64,000 nucleotides of DNA from Amphibacillus sp. MSJ-3 (GCF_018919165.1 NZ_JAHLQM010000011.1:1-64000), one strand, 5' to 3'; shown: positions 32,767 to 41,835, counted from the stretch's first letter. Program-made: numbers and translations. The notes: generated by a model not told the origin, from the sequence alone.

Positions 32767-33156
32767 ATGAACTTCACTAAAAAGGCATTTGTGAGTAGTA
32801 TAGTGGGACTTTCGCTTTGTCTATCTTTAATGACTGGGAGTGTGCTTGCTGATACAAGTAAAAAATCTGTTGCAGGCTACGGAACATTAAAGGGAACTTT
32901 ATATGGAAAAGATTATACAACAAGTGTAACGAAGAATCCTGATAAAGCCTACTTAATTATTAAAGGAAGTATGCAAGACAAAAATGGAAAGACCCTTGTA
33001 AGCACACAACAAATTAAAAGTTCCAGAGGGAAAACAAGTTTCTCCGGTGATTGGTCAAATATCTCCTCCAATGTTTATGTGATCTATGGGACTCATGGAG
33101 TACAGGGTGGAAATAAATATGGAGCGGCGGCTGTTTATACTTACACCCATCGATAA
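32767..33156 (+). CDS. Small secreted protein of unknown function
   Basis: The 129-residue protein has a clear signal peptide (KKAFVSSIVGLSLCLSLMTG, cleavage near VLA-DT). The mature part of about 100 residues is rich in Gly, Lys, Ser and Tyr (GYGTLKGTLYGKDYTTSV, GTHGVQGGNKYGAAAVYTYT) and has no cysteine. A TTG at 32752 precedes the GGGAGGA site, so ATG 32767 is the start. It is divergent from the BlaI/BlaR1-type operon and about 200 bp from its operators. It could be the regulated target or an antimicrobial or surface protein; I do not recognise a named family with confidence. Confidence 0.75.
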   Translation: MNFTKKAFVSSIVGLSLCLSLMTGSVLADTSKKSVAGYGTLKGTLYGKDYTTSVTKNPDKAYLIIKGSMQDKNGKTLVSTQQIKSSRGKTSFSGDWSNISSNVYVIYGTHGVQGGNKYGAAAVYTYTHR

Positions 33157-33370
33157 AATCTGCTGAATAAAAGAAGATTCACCTACATCAATCTAAAAAT
33201 ATAAATCATCCAATTGGTTAGTTATCAAGTTGATCTATTATAAGATTTGACACTAGCCAAGTAAATGATCAAAACAGCAGGCGGCGACTTTTAGAAAGGT
33301 ATTAGCTGAGTTTTTATATCTGATGTGGCGCTGTCTTAATTTTTCATGTTAGCAAGGGAAAAAGGTTGGA
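33157..33370. other. Intergenic before the SR-A tandem pair
   Basis: No gene or terminator with a clear T run was recognised here. Confidence 0.35.
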
Positions 33371-33684
33371 TTTTTCGCAGTGCAACTGTCAGTAAGTCTC
33401 CCACATGAAAAAATCAAAAGAGAGTAAGGGTTACAAGTGGGAGATCAACTGACAGTAGCGGCCCGATTGGTTCAAGGGCCTTTAGGTCATACCCTTGTGG
33501 TACTAACAAATGTTTTCGGTGGGACGAGTAATCGCAAATCATTTCGATGGGACGAGTAACCGCAGTCCCAGTCCCATTCAGTGGGCGTGAGGAAGGCAAA
33601 CTAAGGCTACCAGGTCCTATGGTAAGTTTTATATGCCCTAGGTCCTATAAGCCCAAGCCTCCACTGAATGAAGTTTCACTTTAT
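33371..33684 (+). repeat. SR-A repeat, copy 4 (left member of a tandem pair)
   Basis: This is a well-preserved copy with left hairpin CTGTCAGTAAGTCTCCCAC ... GTGGGAGATCAACTGACAG, middle hairpin CAAGGG...CCCTTG, two 28-bp units, CAGTCCCAGTCCC and the right end CACTGAATGAAGTTTCACTTTAT. The final TTAT is shared with the first bases of copy 5. Confidence 0.92.
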
Positions 33685-33926
33685 CGCAGTGCAACTGTCA
33701 GTAAGTCTCCCACTTGAAGAAATCAAAAGAGAGTAAGAGTTGCAAGTGGGAGATCAACTGACGGTAGCGGCCTGATTGGTTCAAGGGCCTTTAGGTCATA
33801 CCCTTGTGGTACTAACGATCAGTTGGGGAGGGGGAAAGGCAGACTAAATCCATCAGGTCCTATGATAAGGTCTACATGATCTAGGTTCTGAAGGTTCCCC
33901 CCCACTGAATGAAGTTTCGCTTTATA
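33681..33926 (+). repeat. SR-A repeat, copy 5 (right member, no 28-bp units)
   Basis: It is joined head-to-tail to copy 4. It has both outer hairpin regions but lacks the GACGAGTAACCG units entirely: the CTTGTGGTACTAAC segment runs directly into GATCAGTTGGGGAGGG. It ends CACTGAATGAAGTTTCGCTTTATA. Confidence 0.92.
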
Positions 33927-33976
33927 CCGCTTAGGGTTCTACAAATAGAAGGGATGGAAAGGGGAAATATATTTTG

Positions 33977-35035
33977 ATGAAGCGTTTATTTTTTAGAAGC
34001 AGTTTTTTGCTTATGTTAATGTTACTCATCATCGCGGGATGCTCTGCAGATAATGGGGTGGAGGAAAAAGAACAGGTAGCAATCAGTGATGTGAATGAAA
34101 ATCCATTTGAAATAGATGAAGAAGATACCGTTATTATGGGTTCTATCTCACATGGTTACAGCAATATAGAGATAAATGATAATGATGAGGTCATCCCTTT
34201 ATCTTATGATGGGGATGAAGTGGTATTAGATTATTATGTTCAAGCAGAAGGAAAAGCGACCAATGTTGGCTTTTTAGTGTACACCGATGGCATTGCACAA
34301 CCCTATAAGCTTAATATGACTGATTCAGACTATCAATATATGCATATTATTGATTTAGAAGAAAATGTTGATACACCGTTTCAATTTATCTTCACGCCGA
34401 TTACTGGAGAAAAAGGGGATACCGTTAATATAACGATCACTAGCGTATATCATCCTTCGTTTATTCCAGATATGAAAGAAGCAACTTCTTATGGTGGTTA
34501 TCATGATACTTTGTCAGTAATGCGTCCAATTGAATTTCACGAGAATCCTAAATTAATAGAATTAGAGGAGCTTCCCACAAATAAGTTTTTGAAAGATGTA
34601 CGTTTTTCAACAGAAGCTGTGACTGATGATTTGCTGAAGAGATTAGGTGGATTAATCACAATTGATTCAGAGATGTTAGAGACATCTGTATTTAATATAG
34701 TCGAGATTGAAGATAAATCAGATTACGATGATACCTTCCAAATAGATAAGCAGGGTCATGTACATATACAGTTCAAGATAGTCGGTCATCCTGGCGTAAT
34801 CTATCAGAACACTTTTTATTTGAATCATCAAGCACTCTCTGATCAGGATGGAAAGCGATCATTTGAAACAAAATTGATTAAAGGCGAAGTCGCTGTAATT
34901 GATATCGAACTAGATGTTGAGACACTAGGTGATTTCAGTACCTTTTATGTTGTTTCAACACCAGTGAATCCTGATGATTTTTATGAAGATGTGATTACAC
35001 CTATAAAAACACCGTCTGTTTTATTATACAAATGA
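33977..35035 (+). CDS. Lipoprotein of an ABC exporter cluster (unknown family)
   Basis: The 352-residue protein has a lipoprotein signal peptide ending in the lipobox IIAGC (Cys about residue 22). The mature part is acidic (VNENPFEIDEEDTVIM) and beta-rich, with no family I recognise. It is preceded by GGAAAGGGGAA, and ATG 33977 is preferred over the adjacent TTG. It opens a five-gene same-strand cluster (lipoprotein, lipoprotein, ATPase, permease, permease-lipoprotein fusion); its stop overlaps the region of the next gene's binding site. It is likely an extracytoplasmic partner of the exporter or an immunity-type lipoprotein. Confidence 0.75.
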   Translation: MKRLFFRSSFLLMLMLLIIAGCSADNGVEEKEQVAISDVNENPFEIDEEDTVIMGSISHGYSNIEINDNDEVIPLSYDGDEVVLDYYVQAEGKATNVGFLVYTDGIAQPYKLNMTDSDYQYMHIIDLEENVDTPFQFIFTPITGEKGDTVNITITSVYHPSFIPDMKEATSYGGYHDTLSVMRPIEFHENPKLIELEELPTNKFLKDVRFSTEAVTDDLLKRLGGLITIDSEMLETSVFNIVEIEDKSDYDDTFQIDKQGHVHIQFKIVGHPGVIYQNTFYLNHQALSDQDGKRSFETKLIKGEVAVIDIELDVETLGDFSTFYVVSTPVNPDDFYEDVITPIKTPSVLLYK

Positions 35036-35049
35036 TGGGGGGATTAGCC

Positions 35050-36240
35050 GTGAGATCAGGCATTGGCATTTCTATCTTGATTCTAATTATGATTGTTTTT
35101 GTAGGGTGTACAAACCCTACAATTGATATAGAACAAGAGTCGGAGGGGAATTTTGATAAAGATACTGGCACGACTTTAGGAAAAAAAGAAAATCTCACTT
35201 TCCCTGGCACACAGATGGAAGGTGCTTTGCCTTTAGAAGAAATAAAAGGGGACATACGCCATATCTATTATGCGGGAGAGGGTAGGATTTTAATCTCTGC
35301 CAAAAAGTTATATCTGTATGATTTAGCAACAGAAAGCATCCTAACAGAAGCTTCACATGAATCAGCGGAGATTGAACAGGCTTGGATGATTGATAATGGT
35401 TTTGTCCTTATTCAAAGAGTGGAAAGTGCCAGTGATGGTTTGACAGAATTGGATCTGAATTATCAAGGCATTTTCTATAATGAAGAGCTAGAGCCAGTAT
35501 CTAATTTCGATTTCAATCAATTGTTGGAAGACGATGATTTCTTAGTGTCATTAAAGCAAATTTCCTTTAATGATGATGGAACAATCATGGCTTATACAAC
35601 TGATTTAGGATTATATCTATATGATTTTGAATTGGAGAAAAAGACGGAAGTCCTTGACCTATCCTCAGAAAATTCAGAAGAACGTTCCGATATTGTCGCA
35701 TTAGAACAGATTGGTTTTACTAATGATGGGACACAGATTGCTTTTAAAGCAGAGACCCTACCAATAGATTTTGATCAGGCCTCTTATGATACTTTTGGAA
35801 TTGTTAATATAGATGGCTCTAATCTATCTAACCAAACATTCGAAGATTATACTTGTAAGGAATTAATCCCTTACAATGATTTGCTCTTACTTGCTGAAGA
35901 TCCAACGAATGCTTCGGGGAGATTGATGATAATGGAATCAGGGACGAATGAAGTAAGTATTCATTCATTAACAGAAACGAAAGAGAGTGGCATAATTGCA
36001 GGATCGGATAAAGGGGCATATTTTGCAAGCTTTTGTTCAACTGATTATGACTATACTATCCGTATCTATGAGACAAAGACTGGGAAGCGGGTAGCAGAAT
36101 TACAAGGTTCTGTCGATGATGAAGCACTCCTTTACCAAATACCTGTAATCAAAATTTTAGATGATACAAAGACAGTTATTTTATTATTAGGTTCTAAAAT
36201 AGAAGAGATAGAAACAGAAATGATTATAGATCACTTTTAA
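35050..36240 (+). CDS. Lipoprotein with beta-propeller-like repeats
   Basis: The 396-residue protein starts MRSGIGISILILIMIVFVGC, a signal peptide with lipobox FVGC. Repeated segments like LYLYDLATES, LGLYLYDFELEKKTEVLDL and TIRIYETKTGKRVAELQG look like the blades of a WD40/TolB-type propeller. An ATG at 35032 is in frame, but the GGGGGGAT site lies after it, so GTG 35050 is preferred. It begins 14 bp after the first lipoprotein and is followed by the ABC ATPase 32 bp later. The fold assignment is inferred from repeat rhythm only. Confidence 0.72.
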   Translation: MRSGIGISILILIMIVFVGCTNPTIDIEQESEGNFDKDTGTTLGKKENLTFPGTQMEGALPLEEIKGDIRHIYYAGEGRILISAKKLYLYDLATESILTEASHESAEIEQAWMIDNGFVLIQRVESASDGLTELDLNYQGIFYNEELEPVSNFDFNQLLEDDDFLVSLKQISFNDDGTIMAYTTDLGLYLYDFELEKKTEVLDLSSENSEERSDIVALEQIGFTNDGTQIAFKAETLPIDFDQASYDTFGIVNIDGSNLSNQTFEDYTCKELIPYNDLLLLAEDPTNASGRLMIMESGTNEVSIHSLTETKESGIIAGSDKGAYFASFCSTDYDYTIRIYETKTGKRVAELQGSVDDEALLYQIPVIKILDDTKTVILLLGSKIEEIETEMIIDHF

Positions 36241-36272
36241 TTTAAATTTTCTCACAAAAGGGGCATTAATAA

Positions 36273-37142
36273 GTGGAAATATCATTTGAAGGGGTTTCAA
36301 AAAAATATAAGAAAAAGTGGGCATTAAAAGATTTTTCTTCCCATTTAGAAGATGGCATTTATGGTCTATTAGGTGAAAATGGTGCTGGGAAAACGACATT
36401 GATAAATATATTTGTTGGTATTTTAAAAAGTGATCAAGGTAGGATACTAATTGATGGTCGTGATATTGAGAAAATTGGTATTGGTTTTTTATCTCAGATC
36501 GGTTATTTGCCACAGTACCCTCAATTTTATCAAGATTTTAAGGTCATTGAATTTTTGCGCTATATGTCTGTTTTAAAAGGGATTCCTAAAGGTAAGGGGG
36601 AAAAAAGAGCCAAGGAATTATTGGAAATGGTGAATCTAAGTGAAGCAATGGATATGAAGATTGGTGCACTATCTGGAGGGATGCGTCAACGAGTTGGTAT
36701 TGCTCAAGCGATGCTTAATGATCCAGATATCTTAATTTTGGATGAACCGACAGCTGGACTTGACCCTCAAGAAAGAATTCGTTTCCGCAATTTAATTACG
36801 AAGTTTTCAAAAAACAGAATTGTCTTGTTAGCGACACATATTGTGTCAGATATTGAGCATGTGGCTAATCAAGTTATATTACTTAAAAGCGGAGAACTTA
36901 TTAAGCAAGGATCCCCTCAACAGCTTATGGATCAGATAAAAGGAAAAGTGTGGTCTATCACAGTGACTGATGATACTTTAGAAGAAATGCTTGATCTAAA
37001 AATCAGTCGCATGATGCGAGATGAGCAAGGCATACATTTAAGAGTGATTGCGGACGAGAAACCAGATGACCGCGCAATTCATGTGAAGCCTAACTTAGAG
37101 GATGTATTCCTGTATTATTCTAGTGAGGGTGAGAAATGGTGA
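36273..37142 (+). CDS. ABC transporter ATP-binding protein
   Basis: The 289-residue ABC-2-type ATPase has Walker A GENGAGKTT, Q-loop QIGYLPQYPQF, signature LSGGMRQR, Walker B ILILDEPTAGLDP and switch His in LLATHIVSD. The C-terminal 70 residues form the small extension seen in drug/peptide exporter ATPases (CcmA/BcrA-like). GTG 36273 follows AAAGGGG. Its end overlaps the next permease gene by 7 bp. It energises the two following permeases. Confidence 0.93.
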   Translation: MEISFEGVSKKYKKKWALKDFSSHLEDGIYGLLGENGAGKTTLINIFVGILKSDQGRILIDGRDIEKIGIGFLSQIGYLPQYPQFYQDFKVIEFLRYMSVLKGIPKGKGEKRAKELLEMVNLSEAMDMKIGALSGGMRQRVGIAQAMLNDPDILILDEPTAGLDPQERIRFRNLITKFSKNRIVLLATHIVSDIEHVANQVILLKSGELIKQGSPQQLMDQIKGKVWSITVTDDTLEEMLDLKISRMMRDEQGIHLRVIADEKPDDRAIHVKPNLEDVFLYYSSEGEKW

Positions 37143-38374
37143 GCCTACTTCTGTTTGAGTTGCGAAAACATTTCATGAAAAAACCACTTATTATTGCAAT
37201 CGTCTGTTTTAGTTTATTAAATGTTGCAAAAATTTCAAGTGAATATCATGAGAAATCACTATTATCCCCGGAAACGAATCTAAAATGGCATGACCTTTAT
37301 TGGGGCGACTTCTACGAACAGTTTAGTGGGGTTATGACAGATCAGAAGATTGAAACATTAATGTCAATCTATCAACCATTAGAGAAAAAAACAGCGGATA
37401 AGACTGCTAGTACAGATAGTGATAATCCCAATACATATACTGGTAATCTATACAATGATCATTTATTTTTTAAGTGGAATTTTGTAGATCCAATGGAATA
37501 TTCCTATCTCTACAAGCAATATGCCAATGATGTTGTCCATAAGGCCAATGAGAACTTAACTTTCTTCGAGGCAATGGGGAATGATTATGAATATGAAAAA
37601 AACAGAATAATATTGGATCGTTTTCAAGGAAGGAGAATCGATTCTTTTGCCTATACTGAAATGTTCCAATATTATATTCATTATGACTTTTCCGCCTTCT
37701 TAGTTATTTTAATCTGCTTATATGCATTGATGAGTGTATTCATAATTGAGAAAGAAACAGATATGGATATCCTTTTGGTGACTACCCAAGCGGGTGGACA
37801 AGCGACAACTTTTGTCAAAATACTATCTACTACTCTCTTTGTTTGTGCTGTATCCTTTTGGTTTGGATGCATTGATTTTATTTCATTTGCTCATTTTTTT
37901 GGTTCTTTAGAGGCGATATCTTTACCGATTTATGCGATTGAAAATTTTGCAAATACGTCACTTAATCTAAGTTTAGGGGAATATGCACTGCTATCACTAA
38001 TAGTTAAGACGATTGGTTTTTTGGTTGTTTCATATTTCTGTTTATTCATCTCTCTATTCTTTAGGAATGCTTTACTCCCGTTTATTATTTGTTTATTTTT
38101 CATGTTAGGATTCATTTATTTTCAAGAAGCGTTTATGGGGTCGGAGCGGATTATCTTGAAGGTGGTTAATCCATTTAATTTACTTATTCATCGTGAGTTA
38201 TTTAGGGGAACGGAGTTTGTAAATATCTTTGGATTTCCCGTGCTCAGTTATACAGCGGCTATCTTTCTTGCATTCGTGTATGGGGGAATTAGCCTGATGG
38301 CCATTTTCCTCTTTCAAAATAAAAATACTGTCTATCGAATTGGGGTGAGCAAAAGTGGCGATTTTGAGATATGA
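37136..38374 (+). CDS. ABC-2-type permease
   Basis: The 412-residue protein has an N-terminal helix, a large extracytoplasmic domain of about 160 residues (LKWHDLYWGDFYEQFSG onward), then about five helices. This fits ABC-2 permeases of the ABC-exporter/immunity type. It overlaps the ATPase gene (ATG 37136 inside the last codons) and in turn overlaps the fused permease gene by 20 bp, so all three are coupled. Confidence 0.8.
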   Translation: MVSLLLFELRKHFMKKPLIIAIVCFSLLNVAKISSEYHEKSLLSPETNLKWHDLYWGDFYEQFSGVMTDQKIETLMSIYQPLEKKTADKTASTDSDNPNTYTGNLYNDHLFFKWNFVDPMEYSYLYKQYANDVVHKANENLTFFEAMGNDYEYEKNRIILDRFQGRRIDSFAYTEMFQYYIHYDFSAFLVILICLYALMSVFIIEKETDMDILLVTTQAGGQATTFVKILSTTLFVCAVSFWFGCIDFISFAHFFGSLEAISLPIYAIENFANTSLNLSLGEYALLSLIVKTIGFLVVSYFCLFISLFFRNALLPFIICLFFMLGFIYFQEAFMGSERIILKVVNPFNLLIHRELFRGTEFVNIFGFPVLSYTAAIFLAFVYGGISLMAIFLFQNKNTVYRIGVSKSGDFEI

Positions 38375-40385
38375 GTTTAAAAAGATGTTCTTTTATCAAA
38401 AAGGATGGCTATGGGTTAGCTTATATTTTATGACGAGTTTGGTAGTCCTTTTCTTATTTGATACACCGAAGAATCCAGAGATAGAATTGAACGCCTCCGA
38501 TTATCACTATTATTTAGATTTGATAAATGGTCCACATACTGATGAAACTGAAGAACGATTAAAGAATGAAGCGAGTCATATTTCAGATGCGCAAGTAGCA
38601 TTGAGAAAAGTATATGACGATTATTATGATGGGCATATTTCAGAGCAAGAATTACATGACTCCATTCCTGAATTAGAAAAAGTCATAGCGCATGAACAGG
38701 GATTCAAGGTTATTTTTGATCAATATATGTATGTCCGTGAAAATACTGATAATCGCTACTATTTAGCTACAAATGGTTGGGACGGTTTGTTATCTACAGA
38801 GCAGTTAGACTTTGGTTTACTCTTATTATTACTCTTGTTGGTTGCTCCTGTTTTTTGTGCGGAGTATACGGTTGATATGTATGCTCTTCATTTGACATTA
38901 CGTAAAGGAACAAGGGAACACGCTCTTGTTAAAATGTTGCTTGTGTTTGTCGTTGTAGTGATCATTTCTATTTTATCTATTATGATGAGATATCAATTTT
39001 ATGAGATGAAATATGGTTTAAATCATAAAGACTATCCACTTCAAAGCCTTTCTTACTATGGGACATCCCTAAAGGATTTGTCATTATTCTCGACTTTTTT
39101 ATGGTCGACAGGTTTAAAGATAGTTGGTCATTTGGTTTTTGCAATGTTCATTATGCTATTTTCAATTTGGACAAAGAAATATGCTTTAACCCTATTTTCT
39201 TCAACGGTTATCATATTGCTACCCTATTATTTATTTACTCTTGATTCTAGCAAATATTTATTACCTGGACCGCTTGGTTTTATGCTTGCGACGGGATACT
39301 TTAGGGGAAGTGAGTATGAACGCAATCCGATTACGGATCAGTTTGACTTGATCTATAAAGAAGTCCCTGTGATGACTTTGTTTATCTTACTGTTTATTAA
39401 TTTCTTGATCGGAATAATTTTTTGGAGACTCATCCTTCATCATCATACAAATGCGTGGAATACTAGAAGGAGACGCCATCAGCTACAAATGCTCACGACA
39501 AGGTTATTGCTTTGTATTACTGTGATCAGCCTTTCAGCTTGTGATGCACCCGATAAGGTAGATAAGGAATACGATGTTTTTAATTCCATTTCTAGACATA
39601 GCTTTGAAAATGACTCCTACCGTTTTTATATAGATGAAACAGATGTGGAGAATATTCGACCTGTATTTGAAGATAGGGAAACAGGAGAAATTAGAAATCT
39701 GATCAGAAGTCCTTTTTCATCCTTAACAAGCGTAGAAAATTTTATATATGGGAATGGTCCATTTGTCTATTATATAAAAATGGATTATGATAAGTCAGGT
39801 TTTTATCAGCAAACCAATCGGCTTTCCTTAATTGAAGTGGATACCACAACTTTTGATGAGAAAGTAATCTATGAGCAGAATGCAAATATGGCTAGGGATA
39901 GCTTTTTAGGTCTACATACAAGGGATAAGGCAGATTCTGCAGGCATCACTTCTTTTTTTGTCGATAATAAGAATCTTTATTTTGTGGTTGATGATAATCA
40001 AATAAGAAGAATTAATCGACTAACGGGAAAAACAGATAAGCTTATTCAAGCATCATATTCTAGCAATATTGCCTATGATGGCAGATATATTTATTATCTA
40101 AATGAGGCTTATCAAATTAATAAATATGATACTCAAACAGAAAGGGAAGTGACAATTCCAGATATTATCACGACCCAGTTTTTCCTAACAGATCATCAAC
40201 TATTTTATATTAATCGTCAGGATCATTATCATATTTATGCTATGGACTTAAGCAATTCTAACATTCAAAAAGTGGTAAGGAAACCAGCCTGGAGTATTAT
40301 TTGTGATGATGATTATATTTATTATGAAAGTAGGGCAGACAACGAAAGATATCAAATCAATCGCAATCTACTTATCGATGAATGA
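38355..40385 (+). CDS. ABC-2-type permease fused to a lipoprotein-like beta-rich domain
   Basis: The 676-residue product has two parts. Residues 1 to about 375 are a permease with the same layout as the previous gene (helix, outer domain, about five helices). Residues about 379-396 read MLTTRLLLCITVISLSAC, a complete lipoprotein signal sequence with lipobox Cys396. The last 280 residues are a secreted-type domain with propeller-like repeats (YIYYLNEAYQINKYD, LFYINRQDHYHIYAMDL). The linker codons AGA AGG AGA just upstream resemble a ribosome binding site, so two genes may have fused by loss of a stop. An internal start at 39489 is possible but poorly spaced. GTG 38355 follows GGGGTGAG. Confidence 0.78.
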   Translation: MAILRYEFKKMFFYQKGWLWVSLYFMTSLVVLFLFDTPKNPEIELNASDYHYYLDLINGPHTDETEERLKNEASHISDAQVALRKVYDDYYDGHISEQELHDSIPELEKVIAHEQGFKVIFDQYMYVRENTDNRYYLATNGWDGLLSTEQLDFGLLLLLLLLVAPVFCAEYTVDMYALHLTLRKGTREHALVKMLLVFVVVVIISILSIMMRYQFYEMKYGLNHKDYPLQSLSYYGTSLKDLSLFSTFLWSTGLKIVGHLVFAMFIMLFSIWTKKYALTLFSSTVIILLPYYLFTLDSSKYLLPGPLGFMLATGYFRGSEYERNPITDQFDLIYKEVPVMTLFILLFINFLIGIIFWRLILHHHTNAWNTRRRRHQLQMLTTRLLLCITVISLSACDAPDKVDKEYDVFNSISRHSFENDSYRFYIDETDVENIRPVFEDRETGEIRNLIRSPFSSLTSVENFIYGNGPFVYYIKMDYDKSGFYQQTNRLSLIEVDTTTFDEKVIYEQNANMARDSFLGLHTRDKADSAGITSFFVDNKNLYFVVDDNQIRRINRLTGKTDKLIQASYSSNIAYDGRYIYYLNEAYQINKYDTQTEREVTIPDIITTQFFLTDHQLFYINRQDHYHIYAMDLSNSNIQKVVRKPAWSIICDDDYIYYESRADNERYQINRNLLIDE

Positions 40386-40421
40386 AGAATAAGGTTATAC
40401 CTCTTCAGAAAAATAGTCGTA

Positions 40422-40661
40422 TTAATCTCGATTACGCCATTCTCTTAATTTTTGTTCAACATCAGCACTTGGAATAAAGAATGCATTCTTTAATTCAGTT
40501 ACAAAAGTAGTTCCTTTGTGTTTTTTTGATGTTAGGATGTGTTTTGTAGGTATGATTACATAATAAGAACTAATAGGACTATAGAGTAAGGCAACCTCTT
40601 CCTGATAATTTTCGTCAAAGTAAATAGCAAAGACAATTAAGTTGCATTTTTGTTTAATCAA
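40422..40661 (-). CDS. Small protein of unknown function
   Basis: The 79-residue protein starts at TTG 40661 after AGGAGGTG. It contains YSPISSYYVIIPTKHILTSKKHKGTTFVTELKNAFFIPSADVEQKLREW, which looks like a small folded domain without signal or membrane segment. It is monocistronic and convergent with the exporter cluster. I do not recognise the family. Confidence 0.6.
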   Translation of the reverse strand: MIKQKCNLIVFAIYFDENYQEEVALLYSPISSYYVIIPTKHILTSKKHKGTTFVTELKNAFFIPSADVEQKLREWRNRD

Positions 40662-40801
40662 CCTATTACACCTCCTCTTAAAGATAGCTTAATCATATCA
40701 TATCTAGGTAGAATTATGCATCTTTTTTTCTAGTTTAATAGGAGGTGTATGTCCAAATAGGATGTGGAAATAATCTAGTATTCCAATTTTTATTGATAAG
40801 T

Positions 40802-41392
40802 TTAGGCTTTATCAGTCAGTAATGTTGTCAGTTCTGTAATTTTATCTTTTGATAACTGTGGTGTTGTGTAACTTTTAATCGTTTGATTGATTTCGTCATA
40901 ATTGCTAACACGATGCCCTTTAATTAGTTTATTATCAATTTCTAATTGGGCTGAATTAGAAAAGGCAATGATAGGGTAGACAGATTTCTCCTTTACCTTT
41001 AGCTCCTTTGCAATTGCTTGTGTGGTTGTTTCCATTGTTTTAATTGGATTCTTAAGAGTAGTGATTTGCTTTTTCGTTTGTACAGTCCAGTCATCATCAT
41101 TCTCAGAACCATGAATAAGGCCATTATAATTCTCACGTTTAATGACGAAGATACCATAGATTGAAAGAACAAGATGGTCTACTTTTTGATCAAGATGTTC
41201 AAATGAAACATTTGAAATTTGGTGGTAAATATTTTTGTCCAGCTGGTTTAGTTGCCCTTCTAAATAAGAACGGCTAACTTTCTTTCTTAATATTGAAAAT
41301 AAGCCACTAAGACCTACAATTAGGGCGATAATTAAAAAACCTTCAAGCCCGAATAGTTTAGTCCCTAATATAATTCCCTTACTTCCTATCAT
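40802..41392 (-). CDS. NERD-domain (nuclease-related) membrane protein with altered active site
   Basis: The 196-residue protein has one N-terminal membrane helix and a NERD domain. KVDHLVLSIYGIFVIKRENYNGLIHGSEND aligns with the usual QIDHLVLSPYGIFVIETKNYKGWIYGSEND (shown in pieces: IDHLV, GIFVI, NYxGxI). The invariant Asp is kept, but the E-x-K triad reads K-x-E here, so the acidic and basic catalytic positions are swapped. The C-terminal part (KEKSVYPIIAFSNSAQLEI) is normal for the family. Catalysis is doubtful. Start ATG 41392. Confidence 0.78.
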   Translation of the reverse strand: MIGSKGIILGTKLFGLEGFLIIALIVGLSGLFSILRKKVSRSYLEGQLNQLDKNIYHQISNVSFEHLDQKVDHLVLSIYGIFVIKRENYNGLIHGSENDDDWTVQTKKQITTLKNPIKTMETTTQAIAKELKVKEKSVYPIIAFSNSAQLEIDNKLIKGHRVSNYDEINQTIKSYTTPQLSKDKITELTTLLTDKA

Positions 41393-41529
41393 TTCTAAAC
41401 CTCCACATTGTTTAATTTGATGAACGAGTTGGTCATCTCTTATTCGCTGTATGACTCTATTCTAACATTTGAAGCTAAAAAGGATAGATCATAAAAAGTA
41501 TTTGACAAGGTTAATTTATTTATGAGTTA

Positions 41530-41595
41530 TTTTTACCACAGTGCAACTGTCAGTAAGACTTCCACTTCAATCATACAGGGGAAAGGGCCGGATGA
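41530..41595 (+). repeat. SR-A fragment (left arm only)
   Basis: ACAGTGCAACTGTCAGTAAG and CTTCCACTT match the left end of SR-A. The rest of the gap to yjcZ (41596-41820) holds AGGGGAAAGGGCC-like traces but no intact element and no gene. Confidence 0.6.
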
Positions 41596-41835
41596 ATCAA
41601 GTGTGATCAATAATCTGAAAAGACCAGATTCACACAGCTAATACCCAATAGGGATAAAGTTCCCTCCCTAAGTCAAGGTTCACATAATGATCTACGCACG
41701 AATCAGTCAGATATCGTTTTTAAAGAAAAAGTATTAATTTTTTTAAATGACTGATTAAAAATAGGATATTGTCCCTTCCACCAATGAGTGGGGGACATAT
41801 ACTAATGGTGAAATGACTAAAAGGAGGTTTTAACT

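Noticed and set aside
33455-33500. tRNA-like GGTTCAAGGGC in the SR-A middle hairpin
   Set aside because: It resembles a T-loop, but no acceptor stem, anticodon arm or CCA region can be drawn around it.
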